NCBI GenBank assembly: GCA_900556185.1
Contig: USNN01000004.1
Span: 1-23,861, forward strand
Reading direction: 5' to 3'
Length of the DNA: 23,861 nucleotides
From: an uncultured Eubacteriales bacterium
Lineage (GTDB): Bacteria; Bacillota; Clostridia; Christensenellales; UBA1242
In this document: one piece after another, positions 12,520 to 21,921 of the stretch
How the letters are laid out: each line of letters begins with the position of its first letter
Numbering within the stretch: the stretch's first letter is position 1
Position numbers and translations under genes: made by a program
The notes under the pieces: generated by a model
Databases searched by the model: none
What the model saw: the letters and a program-made list of their open reading frames with translations, nothing else
Told to the model about the DNA's origin: nothing

Positions 12520-13689
12520 TTATTCAGTAACAACGCCAAGTTCTACTAATGTTTCTTTAATTTTATCTGCTGCTTCATCCATAAGTTCTTCGGTGTAACT
12601 AGTTCTAATTAAGCACTCATTTGCAGGAGTTGCTGGTGGCAATACAGAGTTTACATACACACCTTTTTCAAATAACATCTTGCAAGCGGTTAAGGTTGTA
12701 ATTGGGTCGCTTGTAATAATGCTAATAATTGGAGTTTTACTTTCTTTAAACTTAATACCACGCTTTCTTAATGCTTCACGCATATAATCAGCAATTTCTA
12801 GTAGGTGCTTTCTTCTTTCTGGTTCTCTTTTTATAATCTCTAAAGATTTTCTAACCGCAGCAATTGCTGTTGGTGGAATACTAGCAGCAAAAATAAATGG
12901 TCTTGAAGTATGTCTTATATAATCTATAACTTCGTGGTCACCAACGCAGAACCCGCCAAGTGAAGCAAGCGACTTAGAGAATGTTCCGGTAATTAGGTCC
13001 ACTTTATCTTCTAAGCCATAATACTCAGCAGTACCCCTGCCATTCTCGCCTAAAATACCAAAGCCGTGAGCGTCATCCACCATAAGCCTTGCGTTATATT
13101 TTTCTTTAAGTTCTACTAGTTTAGGAAGATTGCAAATTTCACCACTCATAGAGAATACTCCATCTGTAACAATAAGTATTCCCTTTTCTGCTGGAATATT
13201 TTTAAGTTTTTCTTCTAGGTCTTCCATATCGTTATGCTTAAATCTTACCATATCGGCATAGCTAAGTCTAATTGCATCATAAATACTTGCGTGGTTTTCT
13301 TTATCGCAAACAACCACATCACCTCTGCCGGCAATAGCAGAAATTACACCAAGGTTTGTTTGGAACCCAGTACTCATAGAAATACAGTCTTCTTTACCTA
13401 AAAAGTCTGCAAGTTCTTTTTCCATTATAACGTGCTCAGACAAAGTGCCATTTAAAAATCTAGACCCAGAGCAACCAGACCCAAACTTTTCGGCAGCCTC
13501 AACAACCGCTTCTATAACTTCTGGGTTAGAAGTTAAGCCTAAATAGTTGTTAGAGCCTATCATAATTTTTCCTTCCATATTAACCACAGTATCTTGCTTG
13601 GTTTCTAGAACGTGAAAATAAGGGTATATCCCTGCTTTTTTATATTCATCTGCCGTTTTAAATTCATGGCACTTGGTAAATAAATCCAT
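12520..13689 (-). CDS. PLP-dependent alpha-oxoamine synthase, serine-palmitoyltransferase-like
   Basis: 389 residues. Condenses an amino acid with an acyl-CoA. PLP lysine is K239 (GTFSKSLASLGGF); H133 (NHASIYDAIRL) stacks on the cofactor; D205 and H208 lie in VDDAHGFG. Within the family, glycine C-acetyltransferase (Kbl), AONS (BioF) and serine palmitoyltransferase (Spt) are close. Here GIYPYF near residue 21, GSGCSGSRFLNGTL (70-83) and GTFSKSLASLGGF match Spt as I remember it from Bacteroides and Sphingobacterium, while Kbl has GFGMASVRFICGTQ and GTLGKALGGASGG. A generic pipeline would probably call it Kbl or BioF. No threonine dehydrogenase or biotin gene lies nearby. RBS AAAGGAG. A single gene, or read through from ynbB upstream. 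Confidence 0.85.
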   Translation of the reverse strand: MDLFTKCHEFKTADEYKKAGIYPYFHVLETKQDTVVNMEGKIMIGSNNYLGLTSNPEVIEAVVEAAEKFGSGCSGSRFLNGTLSEHVIMEKELADFLGKEDCISMSTGFQTNLGVISAIAGRGDVVVCDKENHASIYDAIRLSYADMVRFKHNDMEDLEEKLKNIPAEKGILIVTDGVFSMSGEICNLPKLVELKEKYNARLMVDDAHGFGILGENGRGTAEYYGLEDKVDLITGTFSKSLASLGGFCVGDHEVIDYIRHTSRPFIFAASIPPTAIAAVRKSLEIIKREPERRKHLLEIADYMREALRKRGIKFKESKTPIISIITSDPITTLTACKMLFEKGVYVNSVLPPATPANECLIRTSYTEELMDEAADKIKETLVELGVVTE

Positions 13690-13726
13690 TTCTTTCTCCT
13701 TTCAAGTTAAATATATATATAAATCT

Positions 13727-13756
13727 ATTATACCAAATATTTATTATAAAAGTAAA
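13727..13756 (-). promoter_or_regulatory. Promoter of the oxoamine synthase gene
   Basis: Extended -10 TGGTATAAT with TATAAT at 13732-13727, 18-nt spacer, TTTACT at 13756-13751. Confidence 0.5.
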
Positions 13757-13771
13757 ACGAAAAAAACGTCT

Positions 13772-14992
13772 TTATTTGTTTAAATTAGAAAGATAGTTAA
13801 TTAACTCTATAGCAAATAACTTAACTTGGTTATAGGTTGTTCCGCCTTGAAAATACGCTATATATGGGTCTTTAACTGGTCCATCTGCACTAAGTTCTAT
13901 GCTAGAGCCTTGAACGAACCCACCACTTGCCATAATAATTTCAGAGTCGTATCCTGGCATACTAGCAGGTTCTGGCACAACAAAACTATCTATAGGCGAA
14001 CACTGTTGCACAAGCCTAATAAAACTAATCATTTTATCTCTATTATTAAACTTAACCCTTCTTATAAGGTCTTTTGGTAATGAATACGCCACTGGGTTTG
14101 TTTCTATATTAAAGTAATCTAGCACCGCACCCACAAGCATAGAGCCTTTAATAGCATTGCATACAACACTAGGAGCAAGCCACACACCTTCAAAAAATGA
14201 TTGATACCCGTATGCGTAAGACCCTACCTCACTGCCAAGCCCTACACCATATAGTCTGTTTTCTATTAATGTTATAAGGTCGGCTCTACCAACAATATAT
14301 CCACCAGTTGGAGCAAGCCCACCGCCAGCGTTTTTAATTAGAGAGCCAACCACAATATCCGCACCCACATCTGTAGGCTCTTGTTTATCTGAGAACGTTC
14401 CATAACAGTTATCTATAAAGATTATAATAGATGGGTCGATACTTTTTACTAGTGCAATTGCATTACCAATCTCTTTTATACCTAATGTATCTCTATCTTG
14501 GTACCCTGCACTTCGTTGAATGTACACAAGTTTTGGCTTACGCTTTTTAATCTCTTTTCTAATTGTTTTTGTATCAAACTTATTATTAATAAGGTTTATA
14601 TAACTAAACTTTATATTAAAGTCTTTAAGAGAGCCGATGTTGTTGCCATATACAGCAGACTGCAAACTATCATATACATTGCCTGTAATAGATATAAAGT
14701 TATCTCCTGGTCTAAGCACTCCAGATAAAGCAACATTTAATGTATGAGTGCCAGATGTAAGTAATGGACTTACTATAGCCCCATCACAATGGAATATACT
14801 TTTAAATATGTCGCTTAGTTTACCTTTTGCAGTGTCGTCATAGCCATATCCTGTAGAACCCGCAAAATTAGATAGACCTACTCTTGCGTCCTTAAATGCG
14901 TTCAAGACTTTTTCTTGATTTGCTAGACTAATTTCTTCCATTTGTTTAAATTTGCTGTTTAGTTTTCTTTCTATTATATTAATTATTTCCAT
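13772..14992 (-). CDS. ynbB: Methionine gamma-lyase-like PLP enzyme (YnbB / 'aluminium resistance' family)
   Basis: 406 residues, a PLP fold-type I protein of the Cys/Met metabolism superfamily. The PLP lysine is K220 in VVGSLIKNAGGGLAPTGGY; cofactor contacts lie in LLTSGTHTLNVAL (77-89) and FIDNCYGTF (192-200). These are hallmarks of the family often named aluminium resistance protein. The real substrate is not established. The start codon overlaps the end of miaA by 14 nt with TAGGAG upstream, so it is translationally coupled to miaA. In Clostridia this gene usually follows hfq; here hfq is absent. Last gene of the operon; no strong terminator is visible after it. Confidence 0.92.
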   Translation of the reverse strand: MEIINIIERKLNSKFKQMEEISLANQEKVLNAFKDARVGLSNFAGSTGYGYDDTAKGKLSDIFKSIFHCDGAIVSPLLTSGTHTLNVALSGVLRPGDNFISITGNVYDSLQSAVYGNNIGSLKDFNIKFSYINLINNKFDTKTIRKEIKKRKPKLVYIQRSAGYQDRDTLGIKEIGNAIALVKSIDPSIIIFIDNCYGTFSDKQEPTDVGADIVVGSLIKNAGGGLAPTGGYIVGRADLITLIENRLYGVGLGSEVGSYAYGYQSFFEGVWLAPSVVCNAIKGSMLVGAVLDYFNIETNPVAYSLPKDLIRRVKFNNRDKMISFIRLVQQCSPIDSFVVPEPASMPGYDSEIIMASGGFVQGSSIELSADGPVKDPYIAYFQGGTTYNQVKLFAIELINYLSNLNK

Positions 14993-15917
14993 TTGTATCT
15001 CCTAAAAAATTGGTCACTAGTTTTTCTATTTTTGTATAGTCGGTTGGCTTAACCCATATTAGGTTATCTACACGCTTAAACCATGTAACCTGTCTTTTTG
15101 CATAATTTCTAGAATGTTGTTTTATTTGATTTACCATATCATCATAACTAATCTCACCACGTAAATATGGAAATATTTCCTTATATCCTATAGCCCCAGC
15201 ACTTTGAGAATTGTTATTAAGACCATAATTAGCAATAAGGCTTTTACATTCATCTATAAGCCCTAAGTTTAGCATTTCGTCTACTCTTGCGTTTATTCTA
15301 TCATATAAAACACTTCGCTCTACATCTAAGCCTAATACTAACGCATTATATGGTTTTTCTTGTGGAGCGTAATTAAACTCACCTGTGGTGTCTATTACTT
15401 CTAACGCTCTTATTACTGCCTTGGTTTTAGACTTGTCTATATTCTTTGCAACATCTGGAGCCTTAGACTTTAATATATCGTAAACATAATCCGCACCAAA
15501 CTTTGTGCATAAATCAGTGTAATATTCTCTAGTTTTGCTAGACTTATCCACATTATGAAAGTTATAACCATTTAATAAACTAGATATATATAACCCAGTG
15601 CCACCAACAATTATTGGTAACTTACCCCTAGTGGTAATATCGGCTATTATATTTTTTGCTTTATCTACCCATTCAGCCACGCTAAAATTATCGGTTGGGT
15701 TCACTATGTCTATAAGATGATGAACAACACCTTGCATTTCAGCATTTGTTACTTTTGCCGTTCCTATATTCATAGCCTTATATATTTGCATACTGTCTGC
15801 CGATATTATTTCGCCATTAAATTCTTTTGCTAGTTTCACCCCAAGCGAAGTTTTGCCACTTGCCGTTGGCCCAACCACTACAACAATTTTGGGTTTTACA
15901 CTATTCTCTTGAACCAT
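14979..15917 (-). CDS. miaA: tRNA dimethylallyltransferase
   Basis: Adds a dimethylallyl group to A37 of tRNAs reading UNN codons, the step before MiaB. 312 residues, normal length. The P-loop is GPTASGKT (16-23), D41 lies in ISADSMQIY, and IIVGGTGLYI and the C-terminal AIGYKE and RNYAKRQVTWFKR are all conserved. It starts inside the last 22 nt of mutL and ends 14 nt into ynbB, so it is coupled on both sides. The gene pair mutL-miaA is a common arrangement in bacteria. Confidence 0.97.
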   Translation of the reverse strand: MVQENSVKPKIVVVVGPTASGKTSLGVKLAKEFNGEIISADSMQIYKAMNIGTAKVTNAEMQGVVHHLIDIVNPTDNFSVAEWVDKAKNIIADITTRGKLPIIVGGTGLYISSLLNGYNFHNVDKSSKTREYYTDLCTKFGADYVYDILKSKAPDVAKNIDKSKTKAVIRALEVIDTTGEFNYAPQEKPYNALVLGLDVERSVLYDRINARVDEMLNLGLIDECKSLIANYGLNNNSQSAGAIGYKEIFPYLRGEISYDDMVNQIKQHSRNYAKRQVTWFKRVDNLIWVKPTDYTKIEKLVTNFLGDTNGNN

Positions 15918-17875
15918 CTTTCAAGTTCCTTTCTTTCTATTTTTATAACCACTGGTCTGCCGTGTGGGCAAAGTAGCCTGTTGCCACCCTGCTTAAAACT
16001 ATTTAGTAATTTTTCTATTTCGTCGTCTTTAAGTGGGTCACCACCTTTAACTGCACTTTTGCACGCCATTGTGGCTATTCTATCCTTAAATATATCTTTT
16101 AAGGTTATTTCCTTTGAAGATTTTATGTCGCCTAGTAGTTCGTTAAAGAAATCTTTTAAATTAATGTTAGACAATAAATATGGCACTGTAGTAACCTTAT
16201 AGTCGCTGTCGCCAAATTCTTCTAGGTAAAAACCAACCGATTCTAGGTTACCTTTAATTCTTTCTATATATTCCTTTTCGTTATTATTAACCGAAAAACT
16301 ATATGGCAATAATAAGGCTTGGGTTTCTACGGCGTCTAACTTTATTTGTTTGTTTAGTTTATCAAACAATAGTCGTTCGTGACCAGCGTGTTGGTCCATA
16401 AAGAATACATTGTCGTTTTCTTCTACAATTATGTATGTGTTAAAGACAACACCAACGACTCTACTAGAGGCAGTTGTATGTTCTAGCACAAGTTGCTCGC
16501 CCGCTTCTTGCTTATCGGTTAGCCTATCTAGCAGACTGCTACCAATTCTAGCACCATCGGCAAGTTTATCACCATTTGCACCTAAAAAGCCCATAGCATT
16601 AAATATGGCTTTTTGCTCTTTCTTTTGTTCGTCGGTCAATTGTATGGTTGGCTTTGGTGAACTATAAGAATACCCACCAGAATACGACCCAGAGTAAGAT
16701 TTTTTAGGTTCTTCACTAATAGGGCTTGTCTTTGGGGCTTCGTAAGACACTTGTGGTTTAATGTCCGTGGTAGTTGGCGAACTTAATACTACTTCAGCGG
16801 TAGGTTCTGAGTAGGTAAACTCTTTAACTTCTGGCACCACATCTTCGGTTTTATCAAACTCGGTGCTGGTTTCTATATTTTTAGTGCAGTCTAGACTATT
16901 TAGCCTACGGTTAACGGTTTCGTATACTTTAACATAGATATCGCTACCATTTTCAAACCTAACTTCTTTTTTGTTTGGGTGAACATTTACATCCACCTTA
17001 GAATAGTCTAGGTCTATATACAAGCAAAACAATGGAAACTGCTTTTTCATTAGCATTTCGCCATAAGCGTTTTGCACTGCAGAACTTATTGTTGTGTTTT
17101 CGATAACTCTGTTATTTATAATTATGGTCTGGTAGGTGCGGTTTGGTTTAGATATTATTGGCGAACCAATATACCCATAAACTTTAATGTATCCGTAGTC
17201 AGCGTCTAATTCTAGTGAGTTTTCTACCACTTCTTTGCCATATATTATGTATAGGGCATCTAAAATACCCTTACCAGAACTTAAATATTTAATTTTGCCG
17301 TCTATAATATACTTAAATGAAACCATAGGGTTAGCCAAAATAAACCTAGCCATAAGCGAAGTAATTTCGCCTTCTTCGGTTTTTGGTTTCTTTAAAAATT
17401 TTGCACGTGCAGGAACATTAAAAAATAAATTGCGAACAGTAATATCGGTGCCATCAGCACAACCAATTTCGGTTGGGTTGCCAACTACCGCACCGCCACT
17501 AATTTCAATCTTGCCACCAATTTCGCTAGTTGGCTCTTTACTAATTAAGGTAACTTCACTAACCGCACTAATACTTGCTAACGCTTCACCTCTAAAGCCT
17601 AATGTTTTAATTGCAAATAGGTCGTCTTCATTTTTAATTTTGCTAGTAGCGTGTGGTAAAAAAGCAAGACGCAAATCATCGTAGTTTATTCCGCATCCGT
17701 TATCAGTAACATTTATTTTTGAAATGCCACCATTTTCTATAGCCACGGTAATCAAACTAGCCTTTGCATCAATACTGTTTTCAACAAGTTCTTTAACTAT
17801 GCTTGCTGGTCTTTCTACAACTTCACCAGCGGCAATTTTGTTAAAAATACTTGGCGATAGGCAATTTATTCTCAT
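15896..17875 (-). CDS. mutL: DNA mismatch repair protein MutL (endonuclease type)
   Basis: 659 residues. The N-terminal GHKL ATPase has E29 in IVKELVENSIDA, DNGCGI and RGEALASISAV. A linker of low complexity follows, including a Ser/Tyr/Gly patch (SGSYSGGYSYSS). The C-terminal dimerisation and nicking domain carries DQHAGHERLLFD (from 494), ACKSAVK (604-610) and CPHGRP (636-641), the metal-dependent endonuclease motifs of MutL in organisms lacking MutH. In the DQHA(x)2E(x)4E motif the last Glu is Asp. RBS AAGGAG; 10 nt after mutS. It links mismatch recognition by MutS to strand nicking and excision. Confidence 0.97.
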   Translation of the reverse strand: MRINCLSPSIFNKIAAGEVVERPASIVKELVENSIDAKASLITVAIENGGISKINVTDNGCGINYDDLRLAFLPHATSKIKNEDDLFAIKTLGFRGEALASISAVSEVTLISKEPTSEIGGKIEISGGAVVGNPTEIGCADGTDITVRNLFFNVPARAKFLKKPKTEEGEITSLMARFILANPMVSFKYIIDGKIKYLSSGKGILDALYIIYGKEVVENSLELDADYGYIKVYGYIGSPIISKPNRTYQTIIINNRVIENTTISSAVQNAYGEMLMKKQFPLFCLYIDLDYSKVDVNVHPNKKEVRFENGSDIYVKVYETVNRRLNSLDCTKNIETSTEFDKTEDVVPEVKEFTYSEPTAEVVLSSPTTTDIKPQVSYEAPKTSPISEEPKKSYSGSYSGGYSYSSPKPTIQLTDEQKKEQKAIFNAMGFLGANGDKLADGARIGSSLLDRLTDKQEAGEQLVLEHTTASSRVVGVVFNTYIIVEENDNVFFMDQHAGHERLLFDKLNKQIKLDAVETQALLLPYSFSVNNNEKEYIERIKGNLESVGFYLEEFGDSDYKVTTVPYLLSNINLKDFFNELLGDIKSSKEITLKDIFKDRIATMACKSAVKGGDPLKDDEIEKLLNSFKQGGNRLLCPHGRPVVIKIERKELERWFKRIV

Positions 17876-17885
17876 AATGTTCTCC

Positions 17886-20468
17886 TTATTGTTTTTTTAC
17901 TTTATCACAAAGATTTTGCAAGGTTGAAAAGGCAACTAATGGCGTTATTGTGTTCATATCTAAATCGCTTAAAACACTAATAACTTCGGCTATGTTCACA
18001 TTTTGCTTTGTCTTTGTGTTTTTAATTACTTGGTCGTAACTAATATTTTCTTTGGTATCGTTTGCTTCTTGAACGGCTAATATTTCTTTTGCTCGGGTTA
18101 TAACTGACCTTGGAAGACCCGCTATACTTGCTACCTCTATACCAAAACTTCGGTTAGCACTACCTCTTGCAATTTTGTGCAAGAATACAATTTCATCGTT
18201 TAATTCTTTAATTAATACTCTATAGTTTTTGACACCAGCAATTTTGCCTTCTAGTGTAGTTAATTCGTGGTAGTGTGTTGCAAATAATGTAAGCGTGTTT
18301 AACTTACTTGAAATGTGTTCAAGAACAGCCCATGCTATGCTTAACCCATCGTAGGTGCTGGTGCCTCTACCAATTTCATCTAAAATTAGTAAACTTTTGT
18401 TAGTTGCGTTGTTTAATATGGTTGCAACTTCGCTCATTTCAACCATAAAAGTGCTTTGACCAAACGCAAGGTCATCACTTGCACCAATTCTTGTGAATAT
18501 TCTATCTGTTATAGCAATTCTAGCCTTTCTTGCTGGCACAAACGATCCAATATGAGCAAGCAATGTAATTACAGCCACCTGACGCATATATGTGCTTTTA
18601 CCAGCCATATTAGGACCTGTTATTACCATGGTGCGGTTTTCGTTGTGGTCAAGTAACGTATCATTTGGAACAAAACTTGCGTTTTCTAGTAAACTCTCCA
18701 CAACTGGGTGTCTGCCGTCTATAATTTCTATAGAATCTACAGTGTCATCTATTTCAGGACGAGTGTAGTTGTTTTCTATTGCTGTGTTTGTTAGTGTTAT
18801 CATAGCGTCCACAGTAGCAATAGCCTTGCTGGTGGTTTGAAATGCCGGAATAAACTTCATTAAGTATTCCTTAATTTGATTATACAACTTTTCTTCAAGG
18901 GCTAAGGCTTCCACTTGGCTATTTAATATTTTTTCTTCTATTTGCTTTAGTTCTTCACTAATATACCTTTCACCATTTGTTGTGGTTTGACGGCGATTCC
19001 AACTTGCAGGAACCATACTAACCTGACTTTTAGAAACTTCTATGTAATAACCAAACACGCGATTATATGAAACTTTTAGGTTTCTAATGCCGGTTTCTTC
19101 TTTTAACTTGCCTTCTAGTTCAAGTAGTATCCCTTTACCCATTTCTTTTGCCATTCTGTAGGTGTCTAGGTCGCTATCGAACCCCTTTAAGATATAACCC
19201 CCATCTTTTAGGTTGGTTGGTGCATCTGGAGAAATACTAGAGTCTATTAAACTGGTTATTTTATCGGTTTCCATAATGTTATTTACGGCGTTTACAAGTA
19301 AGTCCTTTTTAACAAACTTTGATAAAATTTCCTTAACTCTTTTGCAAGATTTTAACGAGCCAGATAGGTTTAAACAATCTTTAGGCGTAATATTGCCGTA
19401 TGCAAGTTTACCGCTAATTCTTTCTATATCAAACACGGTTTTAAGTGCTTCAGATAGTTCGTCTTTAAATATAGCGTTAGTCATTAGTTCTTCTATAGCG
19501 TCTAGTCTATCATTAATGGTTTTGCTAACGGTTACTGGGTTTGTGAGCATTTCTCTAACAAGCCTTGCACCCATATTGGTTTTGGTTTTATCAAACAAAC
19601 CTAAAATAGACCCCTTTTTAGACTTAGTTGTCATATTTTCGGTTAATTCTAGGTTGCGTCTGGTGGCAGTATCTAAATACATATATTCAGCTGGTTTTTC
19701 TACCACAATTTTATTAATATTTGTTAAAACTCGCTTTTGAGTTTCGTCTAAATAATCAAGTAAAGCCCCTAAAGCCATAACGCCAAGTTTGTGGTCTTCG
19801 GTTATATCAAATACCGATAAACTATTAACATTAAATTGCTTTTTAATAAGCCTTTCTGCTCTAGTGAACTGAAAACTTATAGGCTTATATTCATTAAATT
19901 TAGGCAACAACCCCACTCTTGTGCTAGACAATTTATACTCCACTTGTTTAGCGTCTGCATTGACTAAAATTTCGGCTGGTTTTATTCTAGATAAACTATC
20001 TTCCAATGTCTTTTGGTCTTCTGCCATAATAAGTTTTAAGTCGCCAGTAGTAATATCTGCATAAACTATACCAAACTTACCAGAACCACCTGCAACGCTT
20101 AATATGTAGTTATTTTTCTTTTCGTCTAATTGGTCAGTTAAGGTTCCTGCGGTTACAACTTTAATTACCTTTCTATCCACAAGTTGACCTTTAGTTGGTT
20201 CAGTTATCTGCTCGCAGATTGCAACCTTGTAGCCTGCTTGCACAAGTTTAGGTATATAATTATCTACAGCAAAAATAGGTATACCACACATAGGTATACG
20301 CTCATCTTCGCCCCCATCTTTACCAGTTAAGGTTAGGTCCAACACCTTTGAAGCAATAACGGCGTCTTCTCTAAACATTTCAAAAAAGTCGCCCACTTGA
20401 TAAAATAGCAGTGTGTCTGGGTATTGCTTTTTGGTGTCGTCATATTTTGTCATCATTGGAGAAGCCAT
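17886..20468 (-). CDS. mutS: DNA mismatch repair protein MutS
   Basis: 860 residues, full length. The mismatch-reading F28-x-E30 lies in VGDFFEMF, with Phe where many MutS have Tyr between. The connector, lever and clamp regions follow, then the C-terminal ATPase: Walker A GPNMAGKST (618-626), STFMVEM signature, Walker B LLILDE (~693-698) with GRGTSTYDG, and the His loop FATHYHEL. The start codon overlaps the miaB stop (TAATG), so translation is coupled, with GGAG a few bases before. It recognises mismatches and recruits MutL, encoded next. Confidence 0.98.
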   Translation of the reverse strand: MASPMMTKYDDTKKQYPDTLLFYQVGDFFEMFREDAVIASKVLDLTLTGKDGGEDERIPMCGIPIFAVDNYIPKLVQAGYKVAICEQITEPTKGQLVDRKVIKVVTAGTLTDQLDEKKNNYILSVAGGSGKFGIVYADITTGDLKLIMAEDQKTLEDSLSRIKPAEILVNADAKQVEYKLSSTRVGLLPKFNEYKPISFQFTRAERLIKKQFNVNSLSVFDITEDHKLGVMALGALLDYLDETQKRVLTNINKIVVEKPAEYMYLDTATRRNLELTENMTTKSKKGSILGLFDKTKTNMGARLVREMLTNPVTVSKTINDRLDAIEELMTNAIFKDELSEALKTVFDIERISGKLAYGNITPKDCLNLSGSLKSCKRVKEILSKFVKKDLLVNAVNNIMETDKITSLIDSSISPDAPTNLKDGGYILKGFDSDLDTYRMAKEMGKGILLELEGKLKEETGIRNLKVSYNRVFGYYIEVSKSQVSMVPASWNRRQTTTNGERYISEELKQIEEKILNSQVEALALEEKLYNQIKEYLMKFIPAFQTTSKAIATVDAMITLTNTAIENNYTRPEIDDTVDSIEIIDGRHPVVESLLENASFVPNDTLLDHNENRTMVITGPNMAGKSTYMRQVAVITLLAHIGSFVPARKARIAITDRIFTRIGASDDLAFGQSTFMVEMSEVATILNNATNKSLLILDEIGRGTSTYDGLSIAWAVLEHISSKLNTLTLFATHYHELTTLEGKIAGVKNYRVLIKELNDEIVFLHKIARGSANRSFGIEVASIAGLPRSVITRAKEILAVQEANDTKENISYDQVIKNTKTKQNVNIAEVISVLSDLDMNTITPLVAFSTLQNLCDKVKKQ

Positions 20469-21832
20469 TAGTCATTTTCTCCTTTTAGTTTTCCATATAA
20501 AACGGTTAACTTTGAATTGGTTACTATTGCGTCTACAAACTTGCCTATATAGTCTTCAACCGCTTCAGTTTTTGGTAATGAGATATTAATATTTTTGTTT
20601 TGTTCGGTTGTGCCAACTAAAAACATTTTGTTGGTGCCTTCTATTAATACTCTTACGGTTTTGCCTATCATACTAGCACTAATATTAGATGCAATTTCTC
20701 TTTCACGGTTAATTAGTTTTGTTAATCTTTCGTGCTTAATAGCACTTGGCAAATGCCCATCCATAGTGTATGCTACAGTCCCTTTTCGTTTGCTGTATAT
20801 AAAACTAAATATTTGTTGGTAGCCAACTTCTTCAATTAGTTTCATAGTGTCATTAAATTCGTCTTCGGTTTCGCCAACAAAGCCCACTATAATATCGGTA
20901 GTAAGCCCAATATCTGGCATAGCGGTTTTTAGTTTTTTAACAATATCTAGGTAGTGTTCCACGGTGTATTTTCGGTTCATTCTAGTAAGGCAAGAGTTGC
21001 TCCCGCTTTGAACTGGCAAATGCAACGAGTGGCAAATATGCTTGCCGTTTGCCATAACACTTATAAGTTCATCAGATAAGTCTTTTGGGTGGCTTGTCAT
21101 AAACCTTAATCTAAATTCACCTTCTAACTCGTCTATCTTTTTAAGTAGGTTTGGAAAGTTTATATCTGGGTCAGCTAGGTCGTTTCCGTAACTATTAACA
21201 TTTTGACCAAGCAAGGTTATTTGCTTGTAACCTTGGTTTAATAGGTCCTTACACTCAGCTATAATTTCTTCTTCGCTTCGGCTAACTTCTCTGCCTCTAA
21301 CATAAGGCACAATGCAATAAGTGCAAAAATTGTTGCAACCAAAAGAAATATTAACCCATGCATTCACACCACTGGTTCTATACATTGTGTTAATATCTTC
21401 ATCCAATCTTTTGTCTAATATTTCAATTTTTGTTTTGTGGGTGCGGATAAATTCCTCAAATAAAGCCTTAAAGTGAGCAAGGTTATGCGTGCCAATAATA
21501 ATATCTATTTGAGGGAACTTGTGTTTTAATTCTTGTGCTTTGCCCTCTTGTTGAACCATACAACCAACAAGAACAACACACTTAACCACCCCATTAATTT
21601 TAGCATGCTTAAGGTTACCAACAAAACTTTCTATTTTTAATTCGGCAGACTCACGAATAGCACACGTGTTTAGCACAACAATATCCGCCTCAGTAGGTGC
21701 GTTTGCTGGTTTCATTCCGTATTCTTCCAATACGCCTGCAATCTTTTCACTTTCGTGAACATTCATCTGACAACCAAATGTCTGAATAAAATAAGTTTTA
21801 AAATTATTTAAGTTTTTTTCTAAATTTTCCAT
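20468..21832 (-). CDS. miaB: tRNA-2-methylthio-N6-dimethylallyladenosine synthase
   Basis: A radical SAM methylthiotransferase that turns i6A37 into ms2i6A37, acting on the product of MiaA. 454 residues from the chosen start. The N-terminal UPF0004 domain has cluster cysteines C21 (TFGCQMN), C57 (NTCAIRESA) and C91 (VGCMVQQ). The radical SAM cluster is C166, C170 and C173 (GCNNFCTYC). A C-terminal TRAM-like domain follows. The start at 21832 was preferred over 21880 because the promoter's -10 box lies 7 nt before it and would exclude the longer form; homologues start at a similar point. First gene of the miaB-mutS-mutL-miaA-ynbB operon. No Shine-Dalgarno. Confidence 0.95.
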   Translation of the reverse strand: MENLEKNLNNFKTYFIQTFGCQMNVHESEKIAGVLEEYGMKPANAPTEADIVVLNTCAIRESAELKIESFVGNLKHAKINGVVKCVVLVGCMVQQEGKAQELKHKFPQIDIIIGTHNLAHFKALFEEFIRTHKTKIEILDKRLDEDINTMYRTSGVNAWVNISFGCNNFCTYCIVPYVRGREVSRSEEEIIAECKDLLNQGYKQITLLGQNVNSYGNDLADPDINFPNLLKKIDELEGEFRLRFMTSHPKDLSDELISVMANGKHICHSLHLPVQSGSNSCLTRMNRKYTVEHYLDIVKKLKTAMPDIGLTTDIIVGFVGETEDEFNDTMKLIEEVGYQQIFSFIYSKRKGTVAYTMDGHLPSAIKHERLTKLINREREIASNISASMIGKTVRVLIEGTNKMFLVGTTEQNKNINISLPKTEAVEDYIGKFVDAIVTNSKLTVLYGKLKGEND

Positions 21833-21839
21833 AGATAAA

Positions 21840-21868
21840 ATTATATAATAATTACTTACAATTTTCAA
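21840..21868 (-). promoter_or_regulatory. Promoter of the miaB operon, predicted leaderless
   Basis: TTGAAA (21868-21863), 17-nt spacer, TATAAT (21845-21840). The start would fall at about 21833, one base before the ATG. Confidence 0.7.
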
Positions 21869-21908
21869 TCTTTTTTCCAAATTTTCGCATATACTAAAAA
21901 TTTTGTCG

Positions 21909-21914
21909 CATAAT
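21909..21914 (+). promoter_or_regulatory. Possible -10 box of the penicillin-binding protein gene
   Basis: CATAAT, 7 nt before the ATG at 21922. The -35 region is poor (TTCGCA at 21884-21889, 19 nt away). Included because it repeats the leaderless spacing seen elsewhere. Confidence 0.3.
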
Positions 21915-21921
21915 AAAAATA

